A stretch of DNA of 64,000 nt from Rapana venosa (Eukaryota; Mollusca; Gastropoda; Neogastropoda; Muricidae), in assembly GCA_028751875.1 (NCBI GenBank), contig CM054154.1:57962463-58026462 (forward strand). The letters are read 5' to 3'. Made by a program: the position numbers and the translations under genes. The notes beneath the pieces were generated by a model. It was not told the origin of the DNA. It ran no database searches and was given only the letters and a program-made list of their open reading frames with translations. Positions 52,126 through 61,150 of the stretch are shown one piece after another. How positions within the stretch are numbered: the first letter of the stretch is position 1; every line of letters starts with the position of its first letter.

Positions 52126-52364
52126 CATTATCCGAAAACAGCAAGAAACATATCATCTCTTGAATCACTTAAGACTTTCTCTTTGGACTGTCTAGATGAA
52201 GCTGATATTGCATCTCGTCCACTGACTCCAACCATACCACCATGGGAGATGCCAAATGCAGACTTTGATGTTGATGACCCACATCTTGAAAGAGTGAGCA
52301 TCCACATACCTTAGCTTCCAACATTAAAAGCTGTCTTTATGAGCAATATCCAGAACATTTGCAA

Positions 52365-52833
52365 GTTTTCACTGATGGTTCACTATTGGATAATCATCAA
52401 GCACGAGCAGGATATGTAATTCCAGATCTTAAGATTAAAAAGTCTTTCTACATGGAAAAATAGGTCCCTTGTCATTGCAGAGCTTTTGGCAATTTTTATG
52501 GCATTGAATTTATTTTTAGATTTACCTGTTTCTGTTGTCAAAGCTTTAATATGTGTTGACTCTAAGTCTGTGTTAAGTGCTTTGCAGTCAGTACGTTATT
52601 GTGACAACACGGGAGTAGGAATAGTTAGTGAAATCAACACCATAATTCATTACCTAACTGTACGTGGTACTCATGTCACCTTCCTATGGCTTCCATCTCA
52701 TTGTGGTATATTAGGAAATGATCTCGCTGACCAGACTGCAAAACAGGGAACTAAACAATCTAATGACTCAGTCAAGTTGCACGTTCTATTTAGGGCACAA
52801 GGGTGTCACTGCTTCTTAAAAAATGTATTTTGA
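52365..52833 (+). pseudogene. E2 RNase H domain with all catalytic residues
   Basis: Two frames separated by one frame change near 52460. The first gives FTDGSLLDNHQARAGY (first catalytic Asp). The second gives VIAELLAIFMALNLF (Glu), ALICVDSKSVLSALQ (Asp) and FLWLPSHCGILGNDLADQTAKQG (His and final Asp). The domain order and residues are those of LINE RNase H. Inactivated by frame breaks rather than by loss of active-site residues. Confidence 0.83.
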
Positions 52834-53358
52834 AATCACTTTAACAAAGTACCACAAAATGGCAATGCATTCGTCACAAAGCTTCAAAATAAGTCACAAT
52901 TCTTAGATACCTCAGCAGTTTTGTATCAGAATTTCCATCGTAGCAATCATAGCAAGGCATCTTTACATATCTGTAGAATTATCACATCATGTTTTACAGG
53001 GTAAAACTGGACGCTTATAAAACAAAATGTTGTAAGAATGTATGGTGTCTTTTTGGTAAAAGATTTACAAATTAGCATGATTATACTTTTGAATGCCCAG
53101 GTTTTTAGGATACTTTACCTTCTTTTGAAGGCAAAAAAACCAATATAGCACATATCGCACATACTGCCCAATACTGAGTTAACACAGATAACTTTAGCCT
53201 GGGAGAGAATTGTTACGTTTTAAGTCTGTCTGGAAAAAAGTTGGGGAAGAGAATGGACCAAGAAAGCAGAAAATAAACCGAGAAGGTGACAGAAAAAAAC
53301 CAGCCAGGAGAGGGACGGGCTCCACCTGGCTGTAATCGCCCCAGACACACTGCATGAG

Positions 53359-54978
53359 ATGAAGAAAACACCAGTGACCATACAAGATTGGTTGTTGCCC
53401 GGGTCAACGAGGACCACCGCGCCTTCTGTCTCCCATCAGGGCAGAGGTGAAAAGTATGCTACTGGTGGAACTCAAATCTTCGGAAAAGATTACGTTACCA
53501 TGGCAACATGGAACATCAAAACACTTGCCCAAACAGGAAAGCTACAAGAACTTACCCACGAACTGAAGAAGTACGCCTGGCACATAGTGGGCCTCTGTGA
53601 AGTCAGATGGAAGAATCTTGGTGAACATCTCACCGACGATGGACATGTACTCTACTACAGTGGTGAATTTGACAAGCACACCAGTGGCGTAGGCTTCCTT
53701 GTCAACAAGAACACCAACAACTCAGTGCTGGGTTGCTGCCCAGTAACCAGTAGACTTATAACCATCCGCCTCAGAGCAGCCCCTTTCAACATCACGGTGG
53801 TACAAGCTTTCGCGCCAACATCAGATCATGATGATGAAGTAGTAGAGGAATTTTACATGCAACTTCAGGGCATCATCAAAAAGGTTAACAAGAAAGACAT
53901 CCTGGTCATTCAGGGAAACTGGAATGCTAAGGTGGGCACTGACACACTGAAAGATTGGAGCAAATTCTGTGGACCCTCCTGTAATACAGCTACCAACGAA
54001 AGAGGACTCAGACTACTGGAATTTGCCAGCTACAACGACATGGTGCTTGCAAACACCCCTGGGGAACACAAGGCATCCCAACGCTGGACGTGGCATGCAC
54101 CTAATGGAATCCATCACAACCAGATTGATTACATACTGGTAAAAAACCGGTTCAGATCTGGCATCAACAGAGCCAAGACGAGGACATTTCCAGGTGCAGA
54201 CATGGGCAGTGACAACGACCTGGTGATCCTGAACTTCAGAATCCGGCTGAAAAAGATCAGCAAGCCAAAGAATATCAGAATAAACTTCAACCTAGAAAGA
54301 TTGAAGGACTCTACCATTACAGAATCCTTCCAAGTAAAAATAGGTGGTAAATGTGCTGAACTGCTTGCTCTTGATAAGGATGCAGAGACAATAACCAACA
54401 GCTTCAATACAGCGATGACAGAAACAGCAAACGAACTACTTGGCAAGCACCATCTGAAAAACAATCATCTGTGGATCACTGATAAAATCCTGGATATGTG
54501 TAATAAACGAAGTGAACTGAAGAGTGTCAAGCACACAACAGGACCAGGGGAATACAAAGAGATCAACAAAAAGATAAAGAAAGACATAAAAAAGGCCAAA
54601 GAAGAATGGATTGAGAGACAATGCTCAGGTATCAAAGAAAATTTGACCAAGAACAACAGGAGAAGAGCCTATCCAATTGTAAAAGAGCTCACACAGCAGA
54701 AGCAGGCAAGAGTCACCAGCATCAAAGACAAAGACGGAAACTGCCTTACAGAGGAAAAAGATATCATTAACAGATGGACAGAGTACTGTTCAGAGCTCTA
54801 CAACCATAAGACACAAGGTGATCCCAGTGTACTTACATTTCAGGACTTGTCAGAAGATGATGATTTTCCTATCCTTCGTGAAGAAGTTGAGGCAGCAATC
54901 AAATCACTGAAAAATGGGAAAGCTGCAGGCATTGACAACATCCCAGCAGAGCTGATCAAATATGGGGGGAAAAAGTGA
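53359..54978 (+). pseudogene. RTE endonuclease and linker (catalytically altered)
   Basis: 539-codon open frame. The APE-type endonuclease starts at MATWNIKTL (about residue 49), with GLCEVRW carrying the catalytic Glu. The expected GDWNA reads GNWNA (Asn codon 53917-53919) and the expected SDH reads SDN (Asn codon 54214-54216), so two active-site residues are lost. NQIDYILV is intact. A coiled, Lys-rich linker leads to RWTEYCSEL and the start of RT, EAAIKSLKNGKAAGIDN. Proteins of this type are often mislabelled craniofacial development protein 2-like. The frame ends at a frameshift in a G6A5 stretch. Confidence 0.9.
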
Positions 54979-55572
54979 CAGACATCCTCACAAGAATTTG
55001 CAACAAGATCTGGCAGTATGGAGAGTGGCCAACACCTTGGACCCAATCACTCATCATCATGCTCCCCAAGAAAGGCAATCTGCAGCAATGCCAAAACTAT
55101 CGAACAATCAGCCTCATGAGCCATGCCAGTAAAGTGATGTTAAAAGTCATCTTGAACAGACTAAAGCCAAGGGCAGAAGAGATTCATGGCTAAAGAACAG
55201 GCAGGCTTCTGCCCCCAAAAAAGTACCACAGAACAAATATTCAACCTGCGAGTTATGTGCGAGAAATACAGCCAGCACCAACAGAAACTATACCGCGTCT
55301 TCATAGACTTCAAAATGGCATTTGACCGTGTATGGCACGACGCATTATGGGCCACGAGGAAGAAATACAACATGGGACAAAAGATCCTTCGGACCATCAA
55401 AGAGCTATACACAAAAGCCACCAGCGAAGTGCTTTTCCAAGGCATAGTTGGAGAGTGGTTCCATACCTCAGTGGGAGTCCGCCAAAGCTGTCTCCTATCG
55501 CCTACACTGTTTAATGTCTTCCTTGAGCGCATAATGACTGATGCCTTAGAAGATCATACTGGCACAGTCAGT
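54975..55572 (+). pseudogene. RTE reverse transcriptase, first part
   Basis: The frame 54975-55193 carries WTQSLIIMLPKKGNL and QNYRTISLMSHASKVML. A frameshift near 55183 moves to 55186-55572: EQAGFCPQKSTTEQIFNL, RVFIDFKMAFDRVWH with the first catalytic Asp, and TSVGVRQSCLLSPTLFNVF (the usual RQGC reads RQSC). The domain is cut at the TSD 55562-55572. Confidence 0.88.
55562..55572 (+). repeat. Target-site duplication of E2 insertion in RTE, left
   Basis: GCACAGTCAGT, repeated exactly at 57897-57907 on the other side of the inserted element. Confidence 0.95.
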
Positions 55573-56930
55573 TGTTCTTCAATTTAATGTCTATTCACTT
55601 TAAGTGATTTTAGACACAAAAAGGCAAACAATTCAGAAAAAAGGGTTAAGGAACTGTCTAACTACTGTAACTATAATACAATGAAAGAAATGAATTTACC
55701 TTATGAATAAATAGCTAATTAAACTACTACAGATCAAAAGATACATTTCAAGTATTCCATGCTAAAAGAACAATGGGAAAAAAAGGTAACAATATCGAAA
55801 ACTATACCATGGTGGGTAGAATGCCTATGCTTCAAATCAATAAATGACATACTTACTTGTGCTATAGCAAATTACTAACACAGCTCTCTTTCAACAGCAA
55901 AGCAATTTCACAGAGCAATGTAGAGTTATTCAAAACCTTTTGCAAAGATCTCTCACGAATGGTGGGCAGCTGCTTTTTTAACATTTGGCATTCGAAAAGA
56001 ATATGAATGTTTGAGATTGCCCCACCACACACACAATGCACATTTCTGACATAGGGACGATGTTCATGAAGACTGTTGGGGGACCCTGTGTACGTGTGGC
56101 TGGATCCTTCTTGCTGTTTTCTTAGGCTTTTTCCAGAATAGTGCCCTGACATGTCTCCCAATGTTGACTGCGAGAACGCTGGCCCCTTTCGAAGTTGGGT
56201 GGAGGCCATCTTTGAGTGTTCTGAAGCCTGTATCCAAATTCTCATGGCTGATCAGAGAAACATTTTTGATGTCAAACAGGTCTGAAGTCACCAGGGCATT
56301 GAACACTTCCCTCTTCATGTTGAGTTGCGTGTCTTTCACTGGAGCGATCTTACTGACTATAATCTTCAGCCTGGGATGCTTCTTGGCTATGTTCTTGATG
56401 CATTCTGTAAATTGTTGGCTACATGCTTTGGGGTCCATCTTCTTGATGTTGTTCATTCCACAGTAGAACACCACAGCGTCCAGGGTTTTCTCACCTGAAC
56501 TTTTGGTTGCTTCAACATTGGGGGATGTCTTCCACTGTGAAACATGTGTGTGACACAGCATCAAAGCCATAGGAAACACCCAAACGTATAGGACAGACTT
56601 TGTTAACAATGGAGTCATGCAGTATCATAACTTGAGGAAGGTCTTGTTCTTCTGTTTCCAAAGGCAAATTACGTGCCTTGTGGGAGTGATATATTACGTC
56701 ACATGACTTTTCAACGTCATTGATCCTGTAGTGAGGTGTTCTATTTTTATCAGTTTGCGTTTTTATTTTCCTTTGGTCTAATTCTTTTGCCACTGACCTT
56801 TTGGGGATTCGATGTTGATCTACATGCAATGGCAATGTAGATCCAGTGTCCTCGGCATAGGTAGGACACGTAGTTTTAGTTGTATCCCTCTGATTTTTCT
56901 TGTCATGTTTGGGAGTCAGAGTTTGTTCAT

Positions 56931-56939
56931 GTCTGTTTT
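56931..56939 (+). repeat. 9-bp TSD of nested TIR element, left
   Basis: GTCTGTTTT, repeated exactly at 57487-57495. Both lie inside E2 ORF1, and collapsing them restores that reading frame. Confidence 0.92.
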
Positions 56940-57486
56940 ACATGAAGCTATCGAGAGCACTTGCCCCGGCTTGTGATTGGCTGCTGCAATCACGTGTCCG
57001 GAATCCGCCATCTTGGTTTTTCGTCTGCTACGACAGAACGGCCTGTCCTATTGTTTGATAGATGATAACTTTCCCCATCTCCAATGAAGAGATGCTGCAC
57101 TGGCTAATTAGGTAAGTGATGCTTACCGCGTGGTCTTTCCGCGCGTTTTTCCTCCATTGCGTTCGATACCAGACGGAAGCACCTCAAGTTCAAGCAGTTT
57201 TCTCAACTTGTCTGTGTTTTCTCTCAACACCATGAACTTCTCAGGTGAGTTTTTCGTGTTTTGATCGAGAAGCGTTAAACTATTACAAAAAGTTAGATGA
57301 CATGTGTAGTAAGATGTGTGGATACCATAAAAATTGTTATAATTGTCAGAATTGTGTGTGTGTATACGAGGGTGGGAGGGTGGGCGCACGCGCACATGTG
57401 ACATTGTGCCCAAGATGGCGGATTCCGGACACGTGATTGCAGCAGCCAATCACAAGCCGGGGCAAGTGCTCTCGATAGCTTCATGT
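56940..57486. mobile_element. Non-autonomous DNA transposon with 77-bp TIRs
   Basis: 547 bp bounded by inverted repeats 56940-57016 and 57410-57486 that look identical (they begin ACATGAAGCTATCGAG). A 9-bp TSD flanks it. Long TIRs with a 9-bp TSD fit the Mutator-like (MULE) group best, and other 8-9 bp TSD families are possible. Each TIR ends internally in CCAAGATGGCGG (YY1-like). No transposase is encoded. The interior has two good splice-donor-like sequences on the plus strand (TTAG/GTAAGT at 57108-57117 and CTCAG/GTGAGT at 57240-57250), hinting at captured gene sequence. Confidence 0.88.
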
Positions 57487-57495
57487 GTCTGTTTT
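57487..57495 (+). repeat. 9-bp TSD of nested TIR element, right
   Basis: GTCTGTTTT, the partner of 56931-56939. Confidence 0.92.
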
Positions 57496-57873
57496 CAGTT
57501 GACAATTTCTGAATCAAAACATTTTGACGGCTTATAACCTTTTCCAGCTCTGGAACACGGTCACATAAATTGCTGATGATAGATTTTAAATCATTGATAG
57601 CACACACCGTGTCAACTGGTGCTAGGCCTATTGCGCTTTCTTCACTGCTGGCTAGATCAGAGGTTTTGTCCAGAGCCGTGCCGTTTTGCCGTTCTGCATC
57701 CTTCAAAACCTTCTTTCGAAGGTTGTCGCTCTCATCACTTGGCTTTTTTGTCTGTGCCTTTCCTTTAGAAGCCGGAGATGTTACACGGCTTCCCAGGCTT
57801 CTTGATTGTGTAGATTTGGTCATAACTTACGTTAGACTACAACTGCAGCGATCAGTTTAGCTGTACATCATTT

Positions 57874-57884
57874 CCGCCATCTTG
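57874..57884 (-). promoter_or_regulatory. YY1-like motif at E2 5' end
   Basis: CAAGATGGCGG on the minus strand, starting 13 bp from the element's 5' end at 57896. Same motif and similar position as at 30399-30409. Confidence 0.55.
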
Positions 57885-57896
57885 TTTGTCATCTCC

Positions 57897-57907
57897 GCAC
57901 AGTCAGT
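57897..57907 (+). repeat. Target-site duplication of E2 insertion in RTE, right
   Basis: GCACAGTCAGT, the exact partner of 55562-55572. Confidence 0.95.
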
Positions 57908-58693
57908 ATTGGAGGGCAAATAATCACCAACCTCAGGTTTGCTGATGACATCGATGGACTGGCAGGAAACAAACAGGAACTAGCCGACCTAGTGTACCAC
58001 CTGGATGAAACATCCTCCAGATATGGCATGGAGATCAGTGCCGAGAAGACAAAACTCATGACAAACAGTGCCCAGCCAATCACTACCAAGATCAAAGTCA
58101 GTGGAAAAGAACTTGAGGTTGTAGATCACTTCAAGTGTCTTGGAGCTATTATTACTGTAGAAGGTTCAAAAACCGAAATCCTCGCAAGAGCTGCACAAAC
58201 AGTAGCAGTAATGGCAAAGCTCAAGACTATCTGGAAAAACCGAAACATCTCTCTCAGGACCAAGGTCAAGCTACTGTATGCACTGGTCATCTCTACATAT
58301 CTATATGCATGTGAATCCTGGACACTGAATGCAGATCTACAAAGGAGGATCCAGGCTCTAGAGATGAGATGCCTCAGAAGACTCCTTGGCATTTCATACA
58401 TGGACCACATCACCAACGAAGAAGTCCAACAAACCAACACTCAACAAGTAAAACAGTACGAAGACCTGCTGACCACAGTCAAGAAAAGGAAGCTCAGATG
58501 GTACGGACATGTGACAAGATCAGATGGGCTCTCCAATACCATGCTACAAGGAACAGTGCAGGGGAAGAGAAGGCGAGGCAGGCTGAAGATGACATGGGCT
58601 GACAACATCACTGAATGGACCGGGAAGAGCTTCTCCACAACCCAGGCACTTGCACACAACCGCCATAAATGGAGCCAGCTGGTGCAAGGTTAG
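57908..58693 (+). pseudogene. RTE reverse transcriptase palm and C-terminus
   Basis: Continues the interrupted RTE ORF2 directly after the right TSD. Carries IITNLRFADDIDGLAG with both catalytic Asp residues (about 57930-57960), YGMEISAEKTKLM, FKCLGAIITVEGSKTE, YACESWTLNADLQRRIQALE, MRCLRRLLGISY, RKLRWYGHVTRSDGL and GKRRRGRLKMTWADNI, ending in LVQG and a stop at 58693. This part is uninterrupted. Confidence 0.92.
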
Positions 58694-58794
58694 TTACTGT
58701 AGTGCCCCAACGACCCCTGAGGGGGTTATGGGAGCAGATGAGTTGAGAATCACGTGTTTGTATTATGGTATGGTATGGCATGGCATAGTATAGC

Positions 58795-59310
58795 TTGATT
58801 GCTTTTATTTTTTATACCATCTCAAATTCTCTCAGCATGAAGTTTGAGCTGTACATTGACTTGTTTTGGTTACCTAATCCTCGTTTGTCAATAATAATAA
58901 TGTTATCATTGTTCAACGTCACATTTCATGCACTTAGCTTTGCAACAGCAGACATTTTCAATTGTGACTTAGTCATTAATTTGACAAAGAATAAACAACA
59001 TTTTTTTTGCAACCATTCAGTCCTAGAGGGAGGGGGGGGGGGGTTGTTTGATAATACTATCTATTTTTTGTACTTTGATTATTTTATTAATCTATTTGTT
59101 TTATAATAATACATTTAACTTTCAAATTTGTGCTGCCTCATCTTCTGTGATATTCCTGTTTGCTGTTTCCACACTGCTCATTTCAATCTCTTCTTCACCT
59201 CAGCCAGTCTTAGTTTTACCATGTTACATTATCAAAATCAGATATCTTTCCATAGGGATTGCCTAGCAAATTTTCTCTTTAACTATGAACTTTTTAGCTA
59301 ATACGTCTCT
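58795..59310. other. No supported gene
   Basis: AT-rich sequence with a G run at 59031-59043. About 60-80 bp at 59130-59215 resemble 43179-43250, and the words 'gctgcctcatcttctgtga' also occur at 28415-28433, so a short dispersed repeat is likely. Nothing else recognised. Confidence 0.5.
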
Positions 59311-59475
59311 GACAAATCCCCCCCCCCCCCCCCCCCCACCAAAAAAAAAATGCAGACGAGAAATATCCACTCTTTAAACGTATGACAAAGCTTCCCCTGG
59401 TAAAATAAAATTCTTCGCCCTCACTACTGCCCCCCCCCCCCCAAAAAAAAAAGAAAAAAAAAAGAAAAAAGTTGC
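59311..59475. repeat. Poly(C) and poly(A) tracts
   Basis: Two C runs (59318-59338 and 59430-59442), each followed by an A-rich run. Low-complexity sequence only. Confidence 0.9.
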
Positions 59476-59637
59476 CTCATTTCTTACTTCTACTTACAAA
59501 CTTTTCCAGTCCACATTCAAACTCGTTTTATTTTCTGGGCAATTGAAATCCCAAAGGGAGTTTAAAGCCTACTCCCTCCTTATACTGCAACTTCTATGTA
59601 CCAGTCCAGCAGAGCATGCGAAAACTAATGACGAGAG

Positions 59638-59649
59638 AGAGGAAGAGAG

Positions 59650-59698
<49 letters not shown>
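59638..59698. repeat. (GA)n microsatellite
   Basis: GA repeat of about 60 bp, with small interruptions at its left end. Confidence 0.95.
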
Positions 59699-59700
<2 letters not shown>

Positions 59701-60650
59701 TCGAAACTCGAAATGGTTTATTCAGTATAGCCATGGCCCCTTACTGAAGGGGGTAAAATAACCAGTTTCAAAGCCAAACAGTGGCCAGGTGTTCCAAATC
59801 TTAATCTGTAAACATGTAACTTTCAGTATGTAGATCAATATAAAGCACAAGATATCTTTGACAGTAAATGGTTCAAATAACCTGAACAGGAAAATCTTCG
59901 TTGTTTGATTGTGTTCATTTCAATTGTGTCATCTATCTATAAACTGTATACAAACCAGCAGATAACAAAATATAATCATTACACTTTTACCTGTGACTGA
60001 TACACACATAACAGCCATGATCAAATCCAGCAAATTTACCAAATTAGAATACATACATTCAGACTTATACACATATTTATCATATAGTTGCCATATTTCC
60101 ACTCTACCCACTCACTGGAGCAACTAATCAAAACATGGTGACGTGCCTGTAATACTAAAACAATGAGAATCTTTATCTATGATATCTGGGACATAGTTAC
60201 AGTCAATTTAATGAAATCTCTTTTCTTCAATACATGTACATCTGAAAGCTCTAAATTCTTATCTGCAACTCTATTTCATACATAAGCATACCACTATTAA
60301 CGTCCATATGGCTTTCTGGAAGTAAGTAAACACAAGCACATGATACATCCTTTTCCAAACCTCAATGACCTTTTGATAAAATGAACATACGAACATTATC
60401 TAAGTGATGTTTTACTTCTTTAATGTATAACAAAAGTTCCTTCTCCTTCTTGATCCAACAATTTATCTTTCTGCACCTTTTTTCGTTTATAAAATTGAAT
60501 AGCTAGCTGGTTTATAATGTACTGTGATTGTAAGAAAAACAACGACAACAACAACAACATGTTCAACTATAAATTTCCCACAAGAGTTTCCATACAATAT
60601 CTGGTAACCAACATCATAATCTAACAACTCTTTTTCTTGGGGGGATCGTT
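59699..60650. repeat. Dispersed repeat, copy 2 (related to 2100-2640)
   Basis: Begins 'ctcgaaactcgaaatggttt' beside the (GA)n tract, with a palindromic 'ccccttactgaaggggg' at 59737-59753. The part from 60290 aligns with 2100-2640. No coding frame is visible, so the class of element is unknown; the left edge looks like a LINE 3' end on the minus strand. Confidence 0.45.
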
Positions 60651-60715
60651 TTTCTCAGACATCAACCTGTTGACATTCCAATGCCGACAGTAAGCACAAC
60701 ATGGATTTAATTTTG

Positions 60716-60718
<3 letters not shown>

Positions 60719-60811
<93 letters not shown>

Positions 60812-60821
60812 ACACACAGAC

Positions 60822-60859
<38 letters not shown>

Positions 60860-60882
60860 GCGCGCGCACGCACGCACGCACA
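60719..60882. repeat. (CT)n then (CA)n compound microsatellite
   Basis: Pure CT for about 62 bp, then CA with CAGA and CGCG/CACG interruptions. It has the same composition as the pair at 2716-3017 on the opposite strand. Confidence 0.96.
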
Positions 60883-61150
60883 CACCTATTAGCGTATCAT
60901 GATCAAAACTTTTTTTGTTACACATAATTATATCAGTTTCGTTTTTAAGATCGTGCTGAATTTGAATGGCCAGAAAACAGAGCTGATTCACACACTTTAC
61001 GTGGGCACTGACAGTAGCTGGCAACGTTGACACAGTTACGTGTCAGCAGCCTGTGGGACAAGCCCAGGACAAAATTCATTGCAGTTTGCACGTGGAGGAG
61101 AGGGGGCAAAATGTAATGCAGGCGGTGACTGATTTTCATTTGTTCCCTTT
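60883..61150. other. No supported feature
   Basis: About 270 bp of unique-looking sequence that forms the left flank of the inverted RTE copy. The left TSD of that copy should lie immediately before 61151. Confidence 0.5.

Larger units (their letters stand above)
51346..53205 (+). mobile_element. E2 (RNase H-type LINE) copy with internal insertion
   Basis: Starts in the RT C-terminus (NLVKFLGVFW near 51420; KHLAVSLVRNKLSYGQE, cf. the copy at 21600), is interrupted at about 51822 by an (AAT)n-tailed E1-like fragment, resumes by about 52130 (TPTIPPWEMPNADF near 52230), and continues through RNase H to a decayed C-terminus (about 52980-53130). 5'-truncated. It ends where an RTE copy starts. Confidence 0.8.
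56064..57823 (-). pseudogene. E2 ORF1 with esterase-like (SGNH) domain
   Basis: About 400 codons once the nested TIR element is set aside. The start MTKSTQSRSLGSRVTS opens a charged region and a short coiled coil (CDRVPELEKVISRQNVLIQ, about 57500-57560). The frame then continues across the insertion (STENRH joined to EQTLTPKHDKK). The second half resembles the SGNH/GDSL hydrolase domains found in ORF1 of CR1-type LINEs: VMILHDSIVNKV (Ser block), VVFYCGMNN (Asn block), PRLKIIVSKIAPV and DGLHPTSKG (Asp-x-x-His block). A one-base excess in the G5 run 56520-56524 breaks the frame. The role of the esterase in LINEs is not settled. Confidence 0.8.
55573..57896 (-). mobile_element. E2-type LINE, internally deleted, inserted in RTE
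   Basis: Minus orientation with a complete 5' end at 57896 and 3' end at 55573. It holds ORF1 (57823-56064), then jumps to the C-terminal CxC..H..C segment of ORF2 (VHCVCGGAISNIHILFEC, about 55985-56055). EN, RT and RNase H are absent. The 3' terminus reads 'acattaaattgaagaacaa', the E2 family ending. Flanked by an exact 11-bp TSD, so this defective form itself retrotransposed and must have used enzymes made elsewhere. Contains a 547-bp TIR element. Without that and its extra TSD the element is about 1.77 kb. Confidence 0.88.
53207..58794 (+). mobile_element. RTE LINE, nearly complete, split by nested insertion
   Basis: 5' leader from about 53207, endonuclease-linker frame 53359-54978, RT frames to 55572, a 2324-bp insertion (55573-57896), then RT palm to the C-terminus (57908-58693) and a 3' tail with TATGG-type repeats (58760-58785). 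Removing the insertion and one TSD restores the frame exactly: HTGTVS continues as IGGQIITNLRFADDIDG. There are frameshifts near 54964-54976 (G/A run) and 55183. Ends are approximate. Confidence 0.88.

Noticed and set aside
53359..54978. A host craniofacial development protein 2-like gene
   Set aside because: The endonuclease motifs, the following RT domain and LINE ends show an RTE retrotransposon, for which that database label is commonly misapplied.
60655..61033. Frames of RE, VC, SL or TH dipeptides over microsatellites (also near 2650-3054, 3763-4030 and 7840-8215)
   Set aside because: Dinucleotide repeats read through in all frames; no gene signature.
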